From positions 496,001 through 560,000 of the forward strand of contig JALIRH010000123.1 in assembly GCA_023055505.1 (NCBI GenBank): a stretch of 64,000 nucleotides of DNA, read 5' to 3'. The stretch comes from Callipepla californica brunnescens. Lineage: Eukaryota > Chordata > Aves > Galliformes > Odontophoridae. The notes beneath the pieces were generated by a model. The model was not told where the DNA came from. It saw nothing but the letters and a program-made list of their open reading frames with translations, and did not search any database. The position numbers and the translations under genes are program-made. Shown piece after piece: positions 33,286 to 44,135 of the stretch; the first letter of the stretch is position 1, and each line of letters begins with the position of its first letter.

Positions 33286-36200
33286 AACCCTAATCAAACC
33301 CGAACCCTATTCTTAACCCTAAATCTAACCGTATCCCAATCCCTAACTCTTACCATAACCCTAACCCTAAGTCTTACTCTATCACTAACCCTAACCCTAC
33401 ATTAACCCTATCCTAACCCTAACCATAACCCTAACCTAAACCTAATCCCAAACCTAACCCTAACCCTACCCTAACCCCTAACACTAATCCCCTAAACCTT
33501 ACCACAACCCTAACCCTGAACCCTAACACTACCCTAACCCTGAACCTAACCCTAATCCTACCCTAACATCAACCCTCACCCTAACCCTAACCCTAACCCC
33601 TAACCCTAACACTAATCCCCTAACCCTAACCCCCTAACCCTAACCCTAACCTAACCCTTACCCCAACCCTAACCCCTAACCATACCCTAACACTAACCCT
33701 AAACCCTAACCCTGAACCTAACCCTAATCCTACCCTAACACCAACCCTCACCCTAACCCTTACCCAAACCCTAAACGTACCCTAACCCTAACACTAACCC
33801 TACCCTAACTCTAACCCTACCCTAACCCTACCCTAACTCTTACCCTATCCCTAAACCTAACCCCTAACCCTAATACTGACCCTAACCCCTAACCCTAACC
33901 CTTACCGTAAATTCTAATCCAACCCTAACCCTTACCCTAACCCCTAACCCTACCCTAACCCTACACTAACCCTCAAATCTAACCCTAACCCTAACCCTAA
34001 CCCTAACCCTACCCTTAACCCTGACCCTAACCATACCCTAACCCTTACCTAACCCTAACTCTACCCTAATCTTTAACCCTAAACCTACCCTAACATTTAC
34101 CCTAACCCCTAACCCTTACCCTAACCCCTACCTAACCATAACTCTAACACTAACCCTAACCCTACCCTAACACCTAACCCTACCCTAACCCTATGCTAAC
34201 CCTAACCCTGACCCTGACTCAAACCCTACCCTTAACCCTGACCCTGACCCTAACCCTACCCTAACCCTTACCTACCCCTAAGCCATAACCCTAACCCTAA
34301 CACTAACCCTAACCCAACCCTAACCCTACCCTAACATTTACCCTAACCCCTAACCCTTACCTAACCATAACCCTAACACTAACCCTAAACCTAACCTAAC
34401 CCTACCCTAACCGTGACCCTAACCCCTATCCCCAACCCGTAAGCCCAAACCCTAACCCTGTCCCTAACCCCAACCCTACCCTAACCCTAACCCCAACCCT
34501 ACCCTAACCCTAACCCTGCCCCTAACCCTAACACTAACCCCTAACCCTACCCGAGCCCTAACCCCTAACCTTAACCCTAACCCCTAACCCATACCCTACC
34601 CTAACACTACCCTACCCTTACCATAAACCTACCCTAACTCTACCCTTACCCTAACCCTACCCTAACCCTAACTCTAACCCTACCCTAACTCTAACCCTAT
34701 CCATAACCCTAACCCTACCATAACCCTATTGATGGACCCTAACCCTACCCTAACCCTAACCCCTTACCCTAACACCTAACCCTAACCCTAAACCCTAAAC
34801 CTTGCCTAACCCTATTGATGGACCCTAACCATAACACTAACCCTACCCGTAATCCTACCCCTAACCCTTACCCAACCCTAGCCCTAACCCTAATCCAACC
34901 TAACCCTAACCCTAACCCTAACACTAACCCTACCCCTACCCATACACCTAACCCTAACCCCTAACCCTAAACCCTAACCCTATTGATGGACCCTAACCGT
35001 AACCGGAACCCTAACCCTAACTTTACCCTAACCCTACCCGTAACCCTACCCCTAACCCTTACCCTATTCTAACCCTAACCCTAACCCTAACCCTAACCCT
35101 ACCCTAACCCTAACTCCTAACACCTTAACCCTAATCCTAACCCCTAACCCTTACCCTACCCTAACCCTACCCCTACCCTACCCTAACACTAACCCCTAAC
35201 CTTAACCCCTAACCCTAACCCTACCCTAACCCTAACCCTACACCCTAACCCTAACACAAACCCTACCCTAACCCTACCCTAATCTAACCCTAACCCTATT
35301 GATCGACCCAAAACCTAACCCTAACCCTACCCTAACCCTAAAACCCTAACCCTGACTCACACCCTACCCGTAACCCTGACCCTAATACTTACCATAACCA
35401 TTATCTAACCCTAACCCTACCCCTTAAACCTAACCCTAACCCTACCCTAACCTTTACCCTAACCCTAACCCTTACTTAACCATAACCCTACCCTAACACT
35501 AACCCTAACCCTACCGTAAACCCTAACCCTTACCCTACCCTAACCCTTACCCTTACCCTAACCCTACCCTAATCCTAACCCCTAACCCCAACCCCTAAGC
35601 CCTTATCCTGCCCCTAACCCTTACCCCACGCTAACCCTAAACCCAACCCTACCCTAGCCCTAAACCTACCCCAGCCCTAAACCCTAACCTTAACCCTAAC
35701 CACTAACCCAAACCCTACCCTAACCCTACCCTAACTCTAACCCTAACGCTTACCATAACCCTAACCCTAAACCTTACCCTAACACTAACCCTACCCTAAC
35801 CCTAACCCTGACACTGACCCTAACCCCTAACTCTAACCCTTACCGTAACCTCTAATCCAAACCTAACCCTAACCCTACCCTTATCTTAACCCTACCCATA
35901 CCCCTACCCTTACCCCTACCCCTACCCTAACCCCTAACCCTTACCCTAACCATACTATAAGCCTAACCCTGACCCTAACACTGACCCTAACCCTAACCCT
36001 TACCCTAACCCTTACCTTTCCCTAACTCTTACCCTAACCCTACCCTAACCCTTACCATAAACCTAATCCTAACCCCTACCCTAACATTAACCCTACACTA
36101 ACCCTGACCCAAACACCTAACCCTAACCTAACACTAGCCCTACCCTAACCCTAACCCCAACCCTATCCTTAACCCTAACCCTAACCCTAACTCCTAAACC

Positions 36201-39200
36201 TACTCTAACCCTAAACCTTAACCTAACCGTAACCCCTGACCATACCCTAACCCCTAACCCTAACCCTACCCATACCCCTACCCCTACACTAACCCAACCC
36301 CTAACCCCTAACCCTAGCCCTACCCTAACCCCTAAACCTAACCCTAACCCTAAACCTTAACCCTACCCTAACCCTACCCTAAACCTAACCCTAACCCTAC
36401 CCTAACCCTAACCCTAACCCTCCAATCTAACCCTAATTCTACTCTAACCCTAACCCTACCCTAACCCTAAACCCTAATCCTACCATAACCCTATTGATGG
36501 ACCCTAATTCTACCTTAACCCTAACCCCTAACCCTAACACTAACCCTACACTAACCCTAATCTAAACTAACCCTAACCCTATTGATGGACCCAAAACCTA
36601 ACCCTAACCCTACCCTAACCATAACACTTAACCTAACCGTACCCTAACCCTAACCCTGACCCTAACCCTGACTCAAACCCTACCCTTAACCCTGACCCTA
36701 ACCCTACCCTAACCCTTACCTAACCCTAACCCTACCCTAACCCTAACATTTACCCTAACCCTTACCTAACCATAACCCTAACACTAAAACTAACCCTACT
36801 CTAACCCCTAACCATACCCTAACCCTTACCCTAACACTAACCCTAACCCTACTCTAACCGTGACCCTAAACCCTAACCCCAACCCCTAAGCCCTAACCCT
36901 AACCCTGCCCTAACCCTAACCCCAACCCTACCCTAACCCTAACCCTGCCCATAACCCTAATACTAACCCCTAACCCTACCCTAGCCCTAACTTCTAACCC
37001 CTAATTTTAACCCTAACACTAACCCTAGCCCTACCCTAACCCTACCCCTTACACTAACCATACCCTAACCCTAACACTGACCCTACCCCCATCCCTGACC
37101 CTAACCCTAACCCTTACCCTAACCCTTACCTATCCCTAACCCTACCCTAACCCTTACCCATACCCCTACCCCTAACCCCTAAATCTAGCCCTACCCTAAG
37201 CCTAACCCTACCCTATCCCTGACCCTAACCCTTACCTATCCCTAACCCTACCCTAACACTAAACCTAACCCTGCCCTAACCCTTACCATAACCCTAACCC
37301 TAACCCTAGCCCTACCCTAACCCTACCCTTACCCTAACCTTAACCCTAACCCTGCCCTAACCCTTACCATAACCCTAACCCTAACCCTAGCCCTACCCTA
37401 ACCCTAACCCCAACCCTATCCCTAACCCTACCCTTACCCTAACCTTAACCCTAACCCCTAACCCTACCCCTAACCCTTATCCTAACCTTAACCCCTGACG
37501 CTACCCTAACCCCTAACCCTAACCCTACCCTAACCCTAACCCAACCCTAACCCTACCCTAACCCTTACCCTAAACCAAACCCTACCCTAACTCTAACCCT
37601 AACCCTTACCCTGACCCTAACCCCTAACCCTAACCCTTACAGTAACCCCTAACCCTACCCTAACCCTAACCCCTAACCTTAACCCCTAACCCTAAACCCT
37701 AACCCTAACCCTACACTAACCCTAATCTAAACTAACCCTAACCCTATTGATGGACCCAAAACCTACCCCTAACCCTACCCTAACCATAACACTTACCCTA
37801 ACCGTACCCTAACCCTCACCCTAACACTACCCTAACACTACCCTAACATTTACCCTAACCCCTAACCCTTACCCTAACCCTTACCTGACCATAACCCTAA
37901 CACTAAACCTAACCCTAACCCTAACCCTTAACCCCAACCCCTAAGCCCTAACCCTAACTCCTAAGCCCTAACCCCACCCTAACCCTAACCCTGCCCCTAA
38001 CACCTAACCCTACCCTAGCCCTATCCTCGCCCTAACCCTACCCTAGCCCTAACCCCTAATTTTAACCCTAACCCCTAACCCTAACCCTGCCCCTTACCCT
38101 AACCATACCCTAACCCTAACCCTTACTCTAACCCTTACCTATCCCTAACCCTACCCTAACCCTTAACCCGAACCCTACCCTAACCCTTACCCTAACCCCT
38201 AACCCTAACCCTACACTAACCCTCAAATCTAACCCTAATTCTACCCTAACCCTAACCCCAACCCTACCCTAACCCTAACCCTGCCCCTAACCCTAACACT
38301 AACCCCTAACCCTACCCTAGCCCTAACCCCTAACCCCTAATTTTAACCCTAACCCTTAACCCTAGCCCTACCCTAACCCTGCCCTAACCCTAACCATACC
38401 CTAACCCTAACACTGACCCTAACCCTATCCCTGACGCTATCCCTTACCTATCCCTAACCCTACCCTAACCCTTAACCCTAACCCTACTCTAACACTTACC
38501 CTAACCCCTAACCCTAACCCTATCCCTTACCTAACCCTATCCCTACACTAACCCTCAAATCTAACCCTAATTCTACCCTAACCCTAACCCCACCCTAAAC
38601 CTAACCCTGACTCAAACCCTACCCTTAACCCTGACCCTAACCCTACCCTAACCCTTACCTAACCCTAACCCTACCCTAACCCTAACACTACCCTAACATT
38701 TACCCTAACCCCTAACCCTTACCTAACCTTAACACTAACACTAAAACTAACCCTACCCTAACCCCTAACCCTACCCTAACCCTAACCCTGCCCCTAACCC
38801 TCACACTAACCCCTAACCCTACCCTAGCCCTAACCCCTAACCCCTAATTTTAACCCTAACCCTTAACCCTAGCCCTACCCTAACCCTGCCCTAACCCTAA
38901 CCATACCCTAACCCTAACACTGACCCTAACCCTATCCCTGACCCTAACCCTTACCTATCCCTAACCCTACCCTAACCCTACCCTAACACCTAACCCTAAC
39001 CCTATCCCTTACCTAACCCTTACCCTACACTAACCCTCAAATCTAACCCTAATTCTACCCTAACACTAACCCCTAACCCTACCCTAACCCTAACCCTACC
39101 CTACCCCTGACTCAAACCCTACCCTTAACCCTCCTTAACCCTACCCTAACCCTTACCTAACCCTAACCCTACCCTAACCCTTAACCCTAACCCTACCCTA

Positions 39201-40257
39201 ACATTTACCCTAACCCCTAACCATAATCCTAACACTAACCCTAACCCTAACCTTACCCTACCCTAACCGTGACCCTAACCCCTAACCCCAACCCATAAGC
39301 CCTAACCCTAACCCTTACCTAACCCAAACCCTACCCTAATACTAACCCTAACCTGCCTTTAACCCTAACACAAACCCCTAACCCTACCCTAGCCCTACCC
39401 TAGACCTAACCCTACCCTAGCCCTAACCCCTAACCCCTAACCCAAACCCTAACCTTACCCTAAACCTACCCTAACCCTACCCTTACCCTAACTCTAACCC
39501 TAACACTAACCCTACCCTAACTCTTACCCTATCCCTAACGCTAAGCCCTAACCCTGACACTGACCCTAACTCCTAACCCTAACCCTTACCGAAAATTCTA
39601 ATCCAACCCTAACCCTAACCCTAACCCTACCCTAACCCTACCCATACCCCTACCCCTAACCCTACACTAACCCTTACCCTAACCCTTACCTATCCCTAAC
39701 CCTAGCCCTACCCTAACCCTAACCCTTACCCTATCCCTAACCCTAACCCTTACCCTAACCCTTACCTATCTCTAACCCTACCCTAACCCTTAACCCTAAC
39801 CCTTAACCCTAACCCTACCCTAACCCTCCAATCTAACCCTAATTCTACTCTAACCCTAACCCTACCCTAACCCTAAACCCTAACCCTACCATAACCCTAT
39901 TGATGGACCCTAGTTCTACCCTAACCCTAACCCCTAACCCTAACACCTAACCCTAACCCTAAACCCTAACCCTTTGCTAACCCTATTGATGGACCCTAAC
40001 TGTAACACTAACCCTACCCGTAATCCTACCCCTAACCCTTACCCAACCCTAACCCTAACCCTTACCCTACCCTAACCCTAACACTTACCCTAAACCTAAC
40101 CGTAACCCTGACCCTATCCCTAAACCTAACCCCTGACCCTAACCCCTAACCTTAACCCCTAACCCTAACCCTACCCTTACCCTAACCCTACACCCTAACC
40201 CTAAACCCTACCCTAACCTAACCCTAACCCTATTGATCGACCCAAAACCTAACCCTA
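33003..40257 (-). repeat. Degenerate telomere-like repeat, CCCTAA strand, with ATTGATGGACCC markers
   Basis: The array consists of CCCTAA mixed with slipped units (CCCTA, CCCCTAA, CCCTTA, CCCTGA). The non-telomeric 12-mer ATTGATGGACCC or ATTGATCGACCC occurs at 34728, 34814, 34982, 35298, 36493, 36591, 37746, 39899, 39985 and 40232. Blocks around these markers are paralogous, for example 34718-35450 with 39889-40257 continued at 48051, so the array grew by kilobase-scale duplications. No gene is present. Confidence 0.92.
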
Positions 40258-40832
40258 TGTCAACGGTTTAACGGGCTGGATCGGCCCGGTTCCGTGATGA
40301 TTGGTGCGAGGGACCCACGGACCCACGCCCCAGGAAAGGGCAAGGAAAAAGGGAAAAGGGAAAAGGGAGATGGGCCTAGAAACAAAACAGCGGCAACGAT
40401 CTGAGGAGGAAAGCTAATTTACTAAATATGATATCAGAAAGCAAAATAACAGAATATAATACAATATAATTGGAATTGAGGCTAATGAAATCAAATAAAA
40501 TGAGCAAGAGAGAGTGTCCGATAAACCGAAGGCCTTACGCTAACGCTGAAGACGATACGGCAGCGAGCACCCACTGCTGAGTCGATCCCAAAGGAAAGAG
40601 AGTGTCCCGTGACCGCTGAGGGTTTTTATCTGTTCCCTCTGAGCGGAAAACACGTAAAAATACAAAGCATCGCAAAGTCCTCTGGGGAATGTAGTTCTTC
40701 TTCTCTTCTGAGGCAGGTATACCTGGAATTATCAATGATCCATGGGGCTGGAGCATCAGCTCCTCAACTCTTAATGCAATACATGATGTTATGATGTGGA
40801 ATACCAGTACCAAAAATCATAAAACCATGACA
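40258..40832 (-). mobile_element. 3' LTR of full-length ERV-L
   Basis: 575 bp bounded by TGTCAACGG and CCATGACA on the plus strand. Identical to the 5' LTR except at three positions. Confidence 0.96.
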
Positions 40833-40843
40833 TTCCACCCCTT
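40833..40843 (-). promoter_or_regulatory. Polypurine tract
   Basis: On the minus strand AAGGGGTGGAA directly precedes the 3' LTR, as expected for the plus-strand DNA primer of reverse transcription. Confidence 0.85.
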
Positions 40844-40946
40844 ATTCCACATCGTTACATCATGCTTGATACATATTGAAAAACAATGATTAACATGCAT
40901 TAGATATACACACACACAACATATATATACAAGTATATACATGGAA
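40844..40946 (-). other. Non-coding spacer between pol and polypurine tract; env absent
   Basis: About 100 bases, including CA/TA-rich microsatellite (about 40905-40940), separate the pol stop from the polypurine tract. There is no room for an envelope gene. Confidence 0.85.
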
Positions 40947-43900
40947 TTACTGCCTGCACTCCCCCAACATCAAATTCCCTTGTGGTACACACTGAACATC
41001 CCCATTCTTCTGCATCACCCACCAAGTGGACCCAGGTCCCTGAGCAAAGACAGTTCCACGGAGAGGTTTGCCCTTTCCAGAAGCTGGAAGTACCCAAACT
41101 GCTTTGCCCAACATGTTCTTTACATGTACTACAGGGACCTTATCTCCCTCTACTGTAGGTAGAGAGCTGGATTGGGCAGGACCATCACGATTGATGGATC
41201 CTCGAGTGTTGACCAACCAGGTGGCTTCTGCCAAATGCTTCTCCCAATGCTTAAATGTTCCGCCACCCATTGCTTTCAACATGGTTTTCAGCAACCCATT
41301 GTATCTTTCAATCTTACCAGAAGCTGGTGCGTGATAGGGGATATGATAAATCCATTCAATGCCATGATCTTTGGCCCAATTACTTACAAGAGAATTTTTG
41401 AAATGAGTCCCATTATCTGACTCAATTCTTTCTGGAGTGCCATGTCGCCATAGGACTTGCTTCTCGAGACCTAGAATGGTGTTTCGGGCGGTAGCATGGG
41501 GTACTGCATATGTTTCAAGCCACCCAGTGGTTGATTCCACCATGGTAAGCACATAACGCTTACCATTGCGAGTTCGTGGCAAGGTGATATAATCAACCTG
41601 CCACGCCTCCCCATATTTATACTTTTGCCATCGCCCTTCCCCCCAAAGAGGTTTCATCCTCTTGGCTTGTTTAATTGTGGCGCAAGTATCACAGTCATGG
41701 ATAACCTGTGCAATAGCGTCCATAATTAAGTCCACCCCTCGGTCTCTAGCCCACTTATATGTTGCATCTCTTCCTTGATGGCCCGAGGTCTCATGGGCCC
41801 ATCGAGCTAAAAATAATTCACTTTTGTGTTGCCAGTCCAAGTCTACTTGAGCCATCTTAACTTTGGCAGCTCTATCTACCTGATGGTTATTCTGTTGTTC
41901 TTCAGTTGCTCGGCTTTTAGGAACATGAGCATCTACATGGCGCACCTTTACAACCATATTCTTTACTCGGGCAGCAATATCTTTCCACAGTTCAGCAGCC
42001 CAAATAGGTTTACCCCTCCGTTGCCAGCCATTTTGTTCCCATTGCTGTAACCACCCCCATAAGGCATTTGCCACCATCCATGAGTCAGTGTAAAGATAAA
42101 GCACTGGCCACCTCTCGCGTTCAGCAACATCTAAGGCCAGCTGGACAGCCTTTACCTCTGCAAATTGGCTTGATTCTCCTTTTCCTTCAGTGGCCTCTGC
42201 AACTTGTCGTGTGGGGCTCCACACAGCAGATTTCCATCTGCGGTGCTTTCCCACAATGCGACACGATCCATCTGTGAATAGGGCATATCTCTTTTCATTG
42301 TCTGGTAGTTCATTGTATGGTGGGGCCTCTTTAGCACGTGATACCTCCTCTGCTGGGGTTGTTCCAAACTTTTTACCTTCAGGCCAGTCCATGATCACTT
42401 CTAGGATTCCTGGATGACTGAGGTTCCCCATCCGAGCTCGCTGTGTAATCAGCGCAATCCACTTACTCCAAGTGGCATCAGTAGCATGATGGGTTGAGGG
42501 AACCTTTCCTTTGAACATCCAGTTCAGCACTGGCAGTCGAGGTGCCAGAAGGAGCTGCGCTTCAGTACCGATTACCTCGGAAGCAGCTCGAACCCCCTCG
42601 TACGCGGCTAAGATTTCCTTCTCAGTTGGAGTGTAGCGCTCCTCAGACCCCCTGTATGCTCGACTCCAGAAACCAAGGGGTCGGCCTCGGGTCTCTCCAG
42701 AAGCTCTTTGCCACAAACTCCAAGTGGGACCTTCCTTTCCAGCAGCAGTGTAGAGGATGCTCTTTACATCCTGTCCCGTCCGCACTGGCCCCAGGGCCAC
42801 GGCACGGGCTATCTCCTGCTTCATTTGCTCAAAAGCCTGCTGCTGCTCAGGACCCCATACAAAATCATTCTTCTTCCGCGTCACCCGAAAGAGAGGGCTC
42901 ACAATGAGACTATAGTTTGGAACATGCATTCTCCAAAAGCCCACTACACCCAGAAAAGCTTGGGTCTCTGTCTTACTAGTGGGTGGAGACATAGCAATAA
43001 TTTTGTCGATCACATCTGTTGGGATGTGACGACGTCCATCTTGCCACTTTATTCCTAGGAACTGAATTTCCTGTGCAGGCCCTTTCACTTTGCTTCGCTT
43101 AATAGCGAAGCCAGCTCGCAGGAGGATCTGAATTATTCTCTCTCCTTTCTCGAAAACTTCCCCTGCTGTATTGCCCCACACAATGATGTCATCAATGTAT
43201 TGTAAGTGCTCAGGAGCACCACCCTGTTCCAATGCAGTTTGGATCAACCCATGGCAAATGGTTGGGCTGTGCTTCCACCCCTGGGGCAAACGGTTCCAAG
43301 TGTACTGAATGCCTCTCCAGGTGAAAGCAAACTGCGGCCTACATTCTGTGGCCAAAGGAATTGAAAAGAAGGCATTGGCAATGTCAATGGTGGCATACCA
43401 CTTGGCTGCTTTTGACTCCAGTTCATACTGGAGTTGAAGCATGTCCGGCACAGCAGCACTCAGTGGCGGTGTGACTTCATTGAGGCCACGATAATCTACT
43501 GTCAGCCTCCATTCTCCACTGGCTTTACGCACCGGCCATATGGGGCTGTTAAACGGGGAGTGAGTTTTGCTGATCACTCCCTGGCTCTCTAGCTGACGAA
43601 TCAGGTTATGAATGGGGAGCAAGGAATCCCTATTAGTGCGGTACTGCCGTCTGTGCACTGTTTTTGTAGCAATCGGTACCTGTTGCTCCTCCACTTGTAG
43701 CAACCCTACAACAGACGGATCTTCTGACAGGCCAGACAAAGCAGACAGCTGCTTAGTGTTATCTGCGCCCACAGCAGCTATTCCAAAAGCCCATCGATAC
43801 CCTTTGGGATCCTTAAAATATCCCCTTTTGAGGTAATCAATACCAAGTATACATGGAGCCCCTGGGCCAGTCACAATAGAATGTTTTTGCCAGTCTTTAC

Positions 43901-44132
43901 CAGTGAGACTTATTTCAGCCTCCAACTTGGTCAGCTCTTGGGAACCCCCAGTCACCCCAGAAATATAGATTAATTCTGTCCCTTGGTGACTCGAGGGCAT
44001 TAGAGTGCACTGTGCACCAGTGTCCACCAATGCCTTATATTTTTGTGGTTCTGATGTGCCAGGCCATCGAATCCACACAGTCCAATACACTCTGTTATCC
44101 CTTTCCCCCCCCTGGCTGGGGGCAGGGCCCCT
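40947..44132 (-). CDS. pol: ERV-L Pol: protease, RT, RNase H, integrase (intact, read through UAG)
   Basis: Open from the codon after the gag UAG to a stop at 40947, in the same frame as gag. The in-frame codon at 44090 is GTG, so no independent start is evident. Numbering from 44090, protease DTGA is at about residues 23-26. RT follows with LTVDYRGLN, ATIDIANAFF and catalytic YIDD. RNase H shows TDGS, the FAEVKA glutamate, YTDSWM and the HQVDRA aspartate. Integrase has an HX3H/CX2C zinc domain (HETSGH...CDTC), then DDE residues in VDYITL, ESDNGTHF and GKIERYNG. The C-terminus (VFAQGPGSTWWVMQ) is ERV-L-like. All catalytic residues I looked for are present. It would be made as a Gag-Pol fusion and copies and integrates the element's DNA. 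I saw no dUTPase domain. Confidence 0.95.
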   Translation of the reverse strand, partial: RGPAPSQGGERDNRVYWTVWIRWPGTSEPQKYKALVDTGAQCTLMPSSHQGTELIYISGVTGGSQELTKLEAEISLTGKDWQKHSIVTGPGAPCILGIDYLKRGYFKDPKGYRWAFGIAAVGADNTKQLSALSGLSEDPSVVGLLQVEEQQVPIATKTVHRRQYRTNRDSLLPIHNLIRQLESQGVISKTHSPFNSPIWPVRKASGEWRLTVDYRGLNEVTPPLSAAVPDMLQLQYELESKAAKWYATIDIANAFFSIPLATECRPQFAFTWRGIQYTWNRLPQGWKHSPTICHGLIQTALEQGGAPEHLQYIDDIIVWGNTAGEVFEKGERIIQILLRAGFAIKRSKVKGPAQEIQFLGIKWQDGRRHIPTDVIDKIIAMSPPTSKTETQAFLGVVGFWRMHVPNYSLIVSPLFRVTRKKNDFVWGPEQQQAFEQMKQEIARAVALGPVRTGQDVKSILYTAAGKEGPTWSLWQRASGETRGRPLGFWSRAYRGSEERYTPTEKEILAAYEGVRAASEVIGTEAQLLLAPRLPVLNWMFKGKVPSTHHATDATWSKWIALITQRARMGNLSHPGILEVIMDWPEGKKFGTTPAEEVSRAKEAPPYNELPDNEKRYALFTDGSCRIVGKHRRWKSAVWSPTRQVAEATEGKGESSQFAEVKAVQLALDVAERERWPVLYLYTDSWMVANALWGWLQQWEQNGWQRRGKPIWAAELWKDIAARVKNMVVKVRHVDAHVPKSRATEEQQNNHQVDRAAKVKMAQVDLDWQHKSELFLARWAHETSGHQGRDATYKWARDRGVDLIMDAIAQVIHDCDTCATIKQAKRMKPLWGEGRWQKYKYGEAWQVDYITLPRTRNGKRYVLTMVESTTGWLETYAVPHATARNTILGLEKQVLWRHGTPERIESDNGTHFKNSLVSNWAKDHGIEWIYHIPYHAPASGKIERYNGLLKTMLKAMGGGTFKHWEKHLAEATWLVNTRGSINRDGPAQSSSLPTVEGDKVPVVHVKNMLGKAVWVLPASGKGKPLRGTVFAQGPGSTWWVMQKNGDVQCVPQGNLMLGECRQ

Positions 44133-44135
44133 CTA
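44095..44135 (-). promoter_or_regulatory. Candidate UAG readthrough signal between gag and pol
   Basis: Gag ends in TAG (44133-44135). The same frame then continues open into pol. The sequence just downstream, AGGGGCCCTGCCCCCAGCC followed by a G run, can form GGGGC/GCCCC pairing within about 15 bases of the stop. In both truncated subfamily B copies the TAG (6315-6317, 61397-61399) and the AGGGGCCCTGCCC context are conserved although the surrounding gene has decayed. Gammaretroviruses use UAG suppression with a downstream structure; ERV-L use is inferred here. Confidence 0.7.

Noticed and set aside
12981..40257. Low-complexity proteins (RVRVR, NPNPNP, LTLTL types) in telomere-like arrays
   Set aside because: They are translations of TTAGGG/CCCTAA repeats with no coding evidence.
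40844..40946. Possible env or accessory gene after pol
   Set aside because: Only about 100 bp of non-coding, microsatellite-bearing sequence separates pol from the polypurine tract.
44088..44090. Independent pol start at 44090
   Set aside because: The codon is GTG and the frame is open back to the gag UAG, so Gag-Pol readthrough explains it better.
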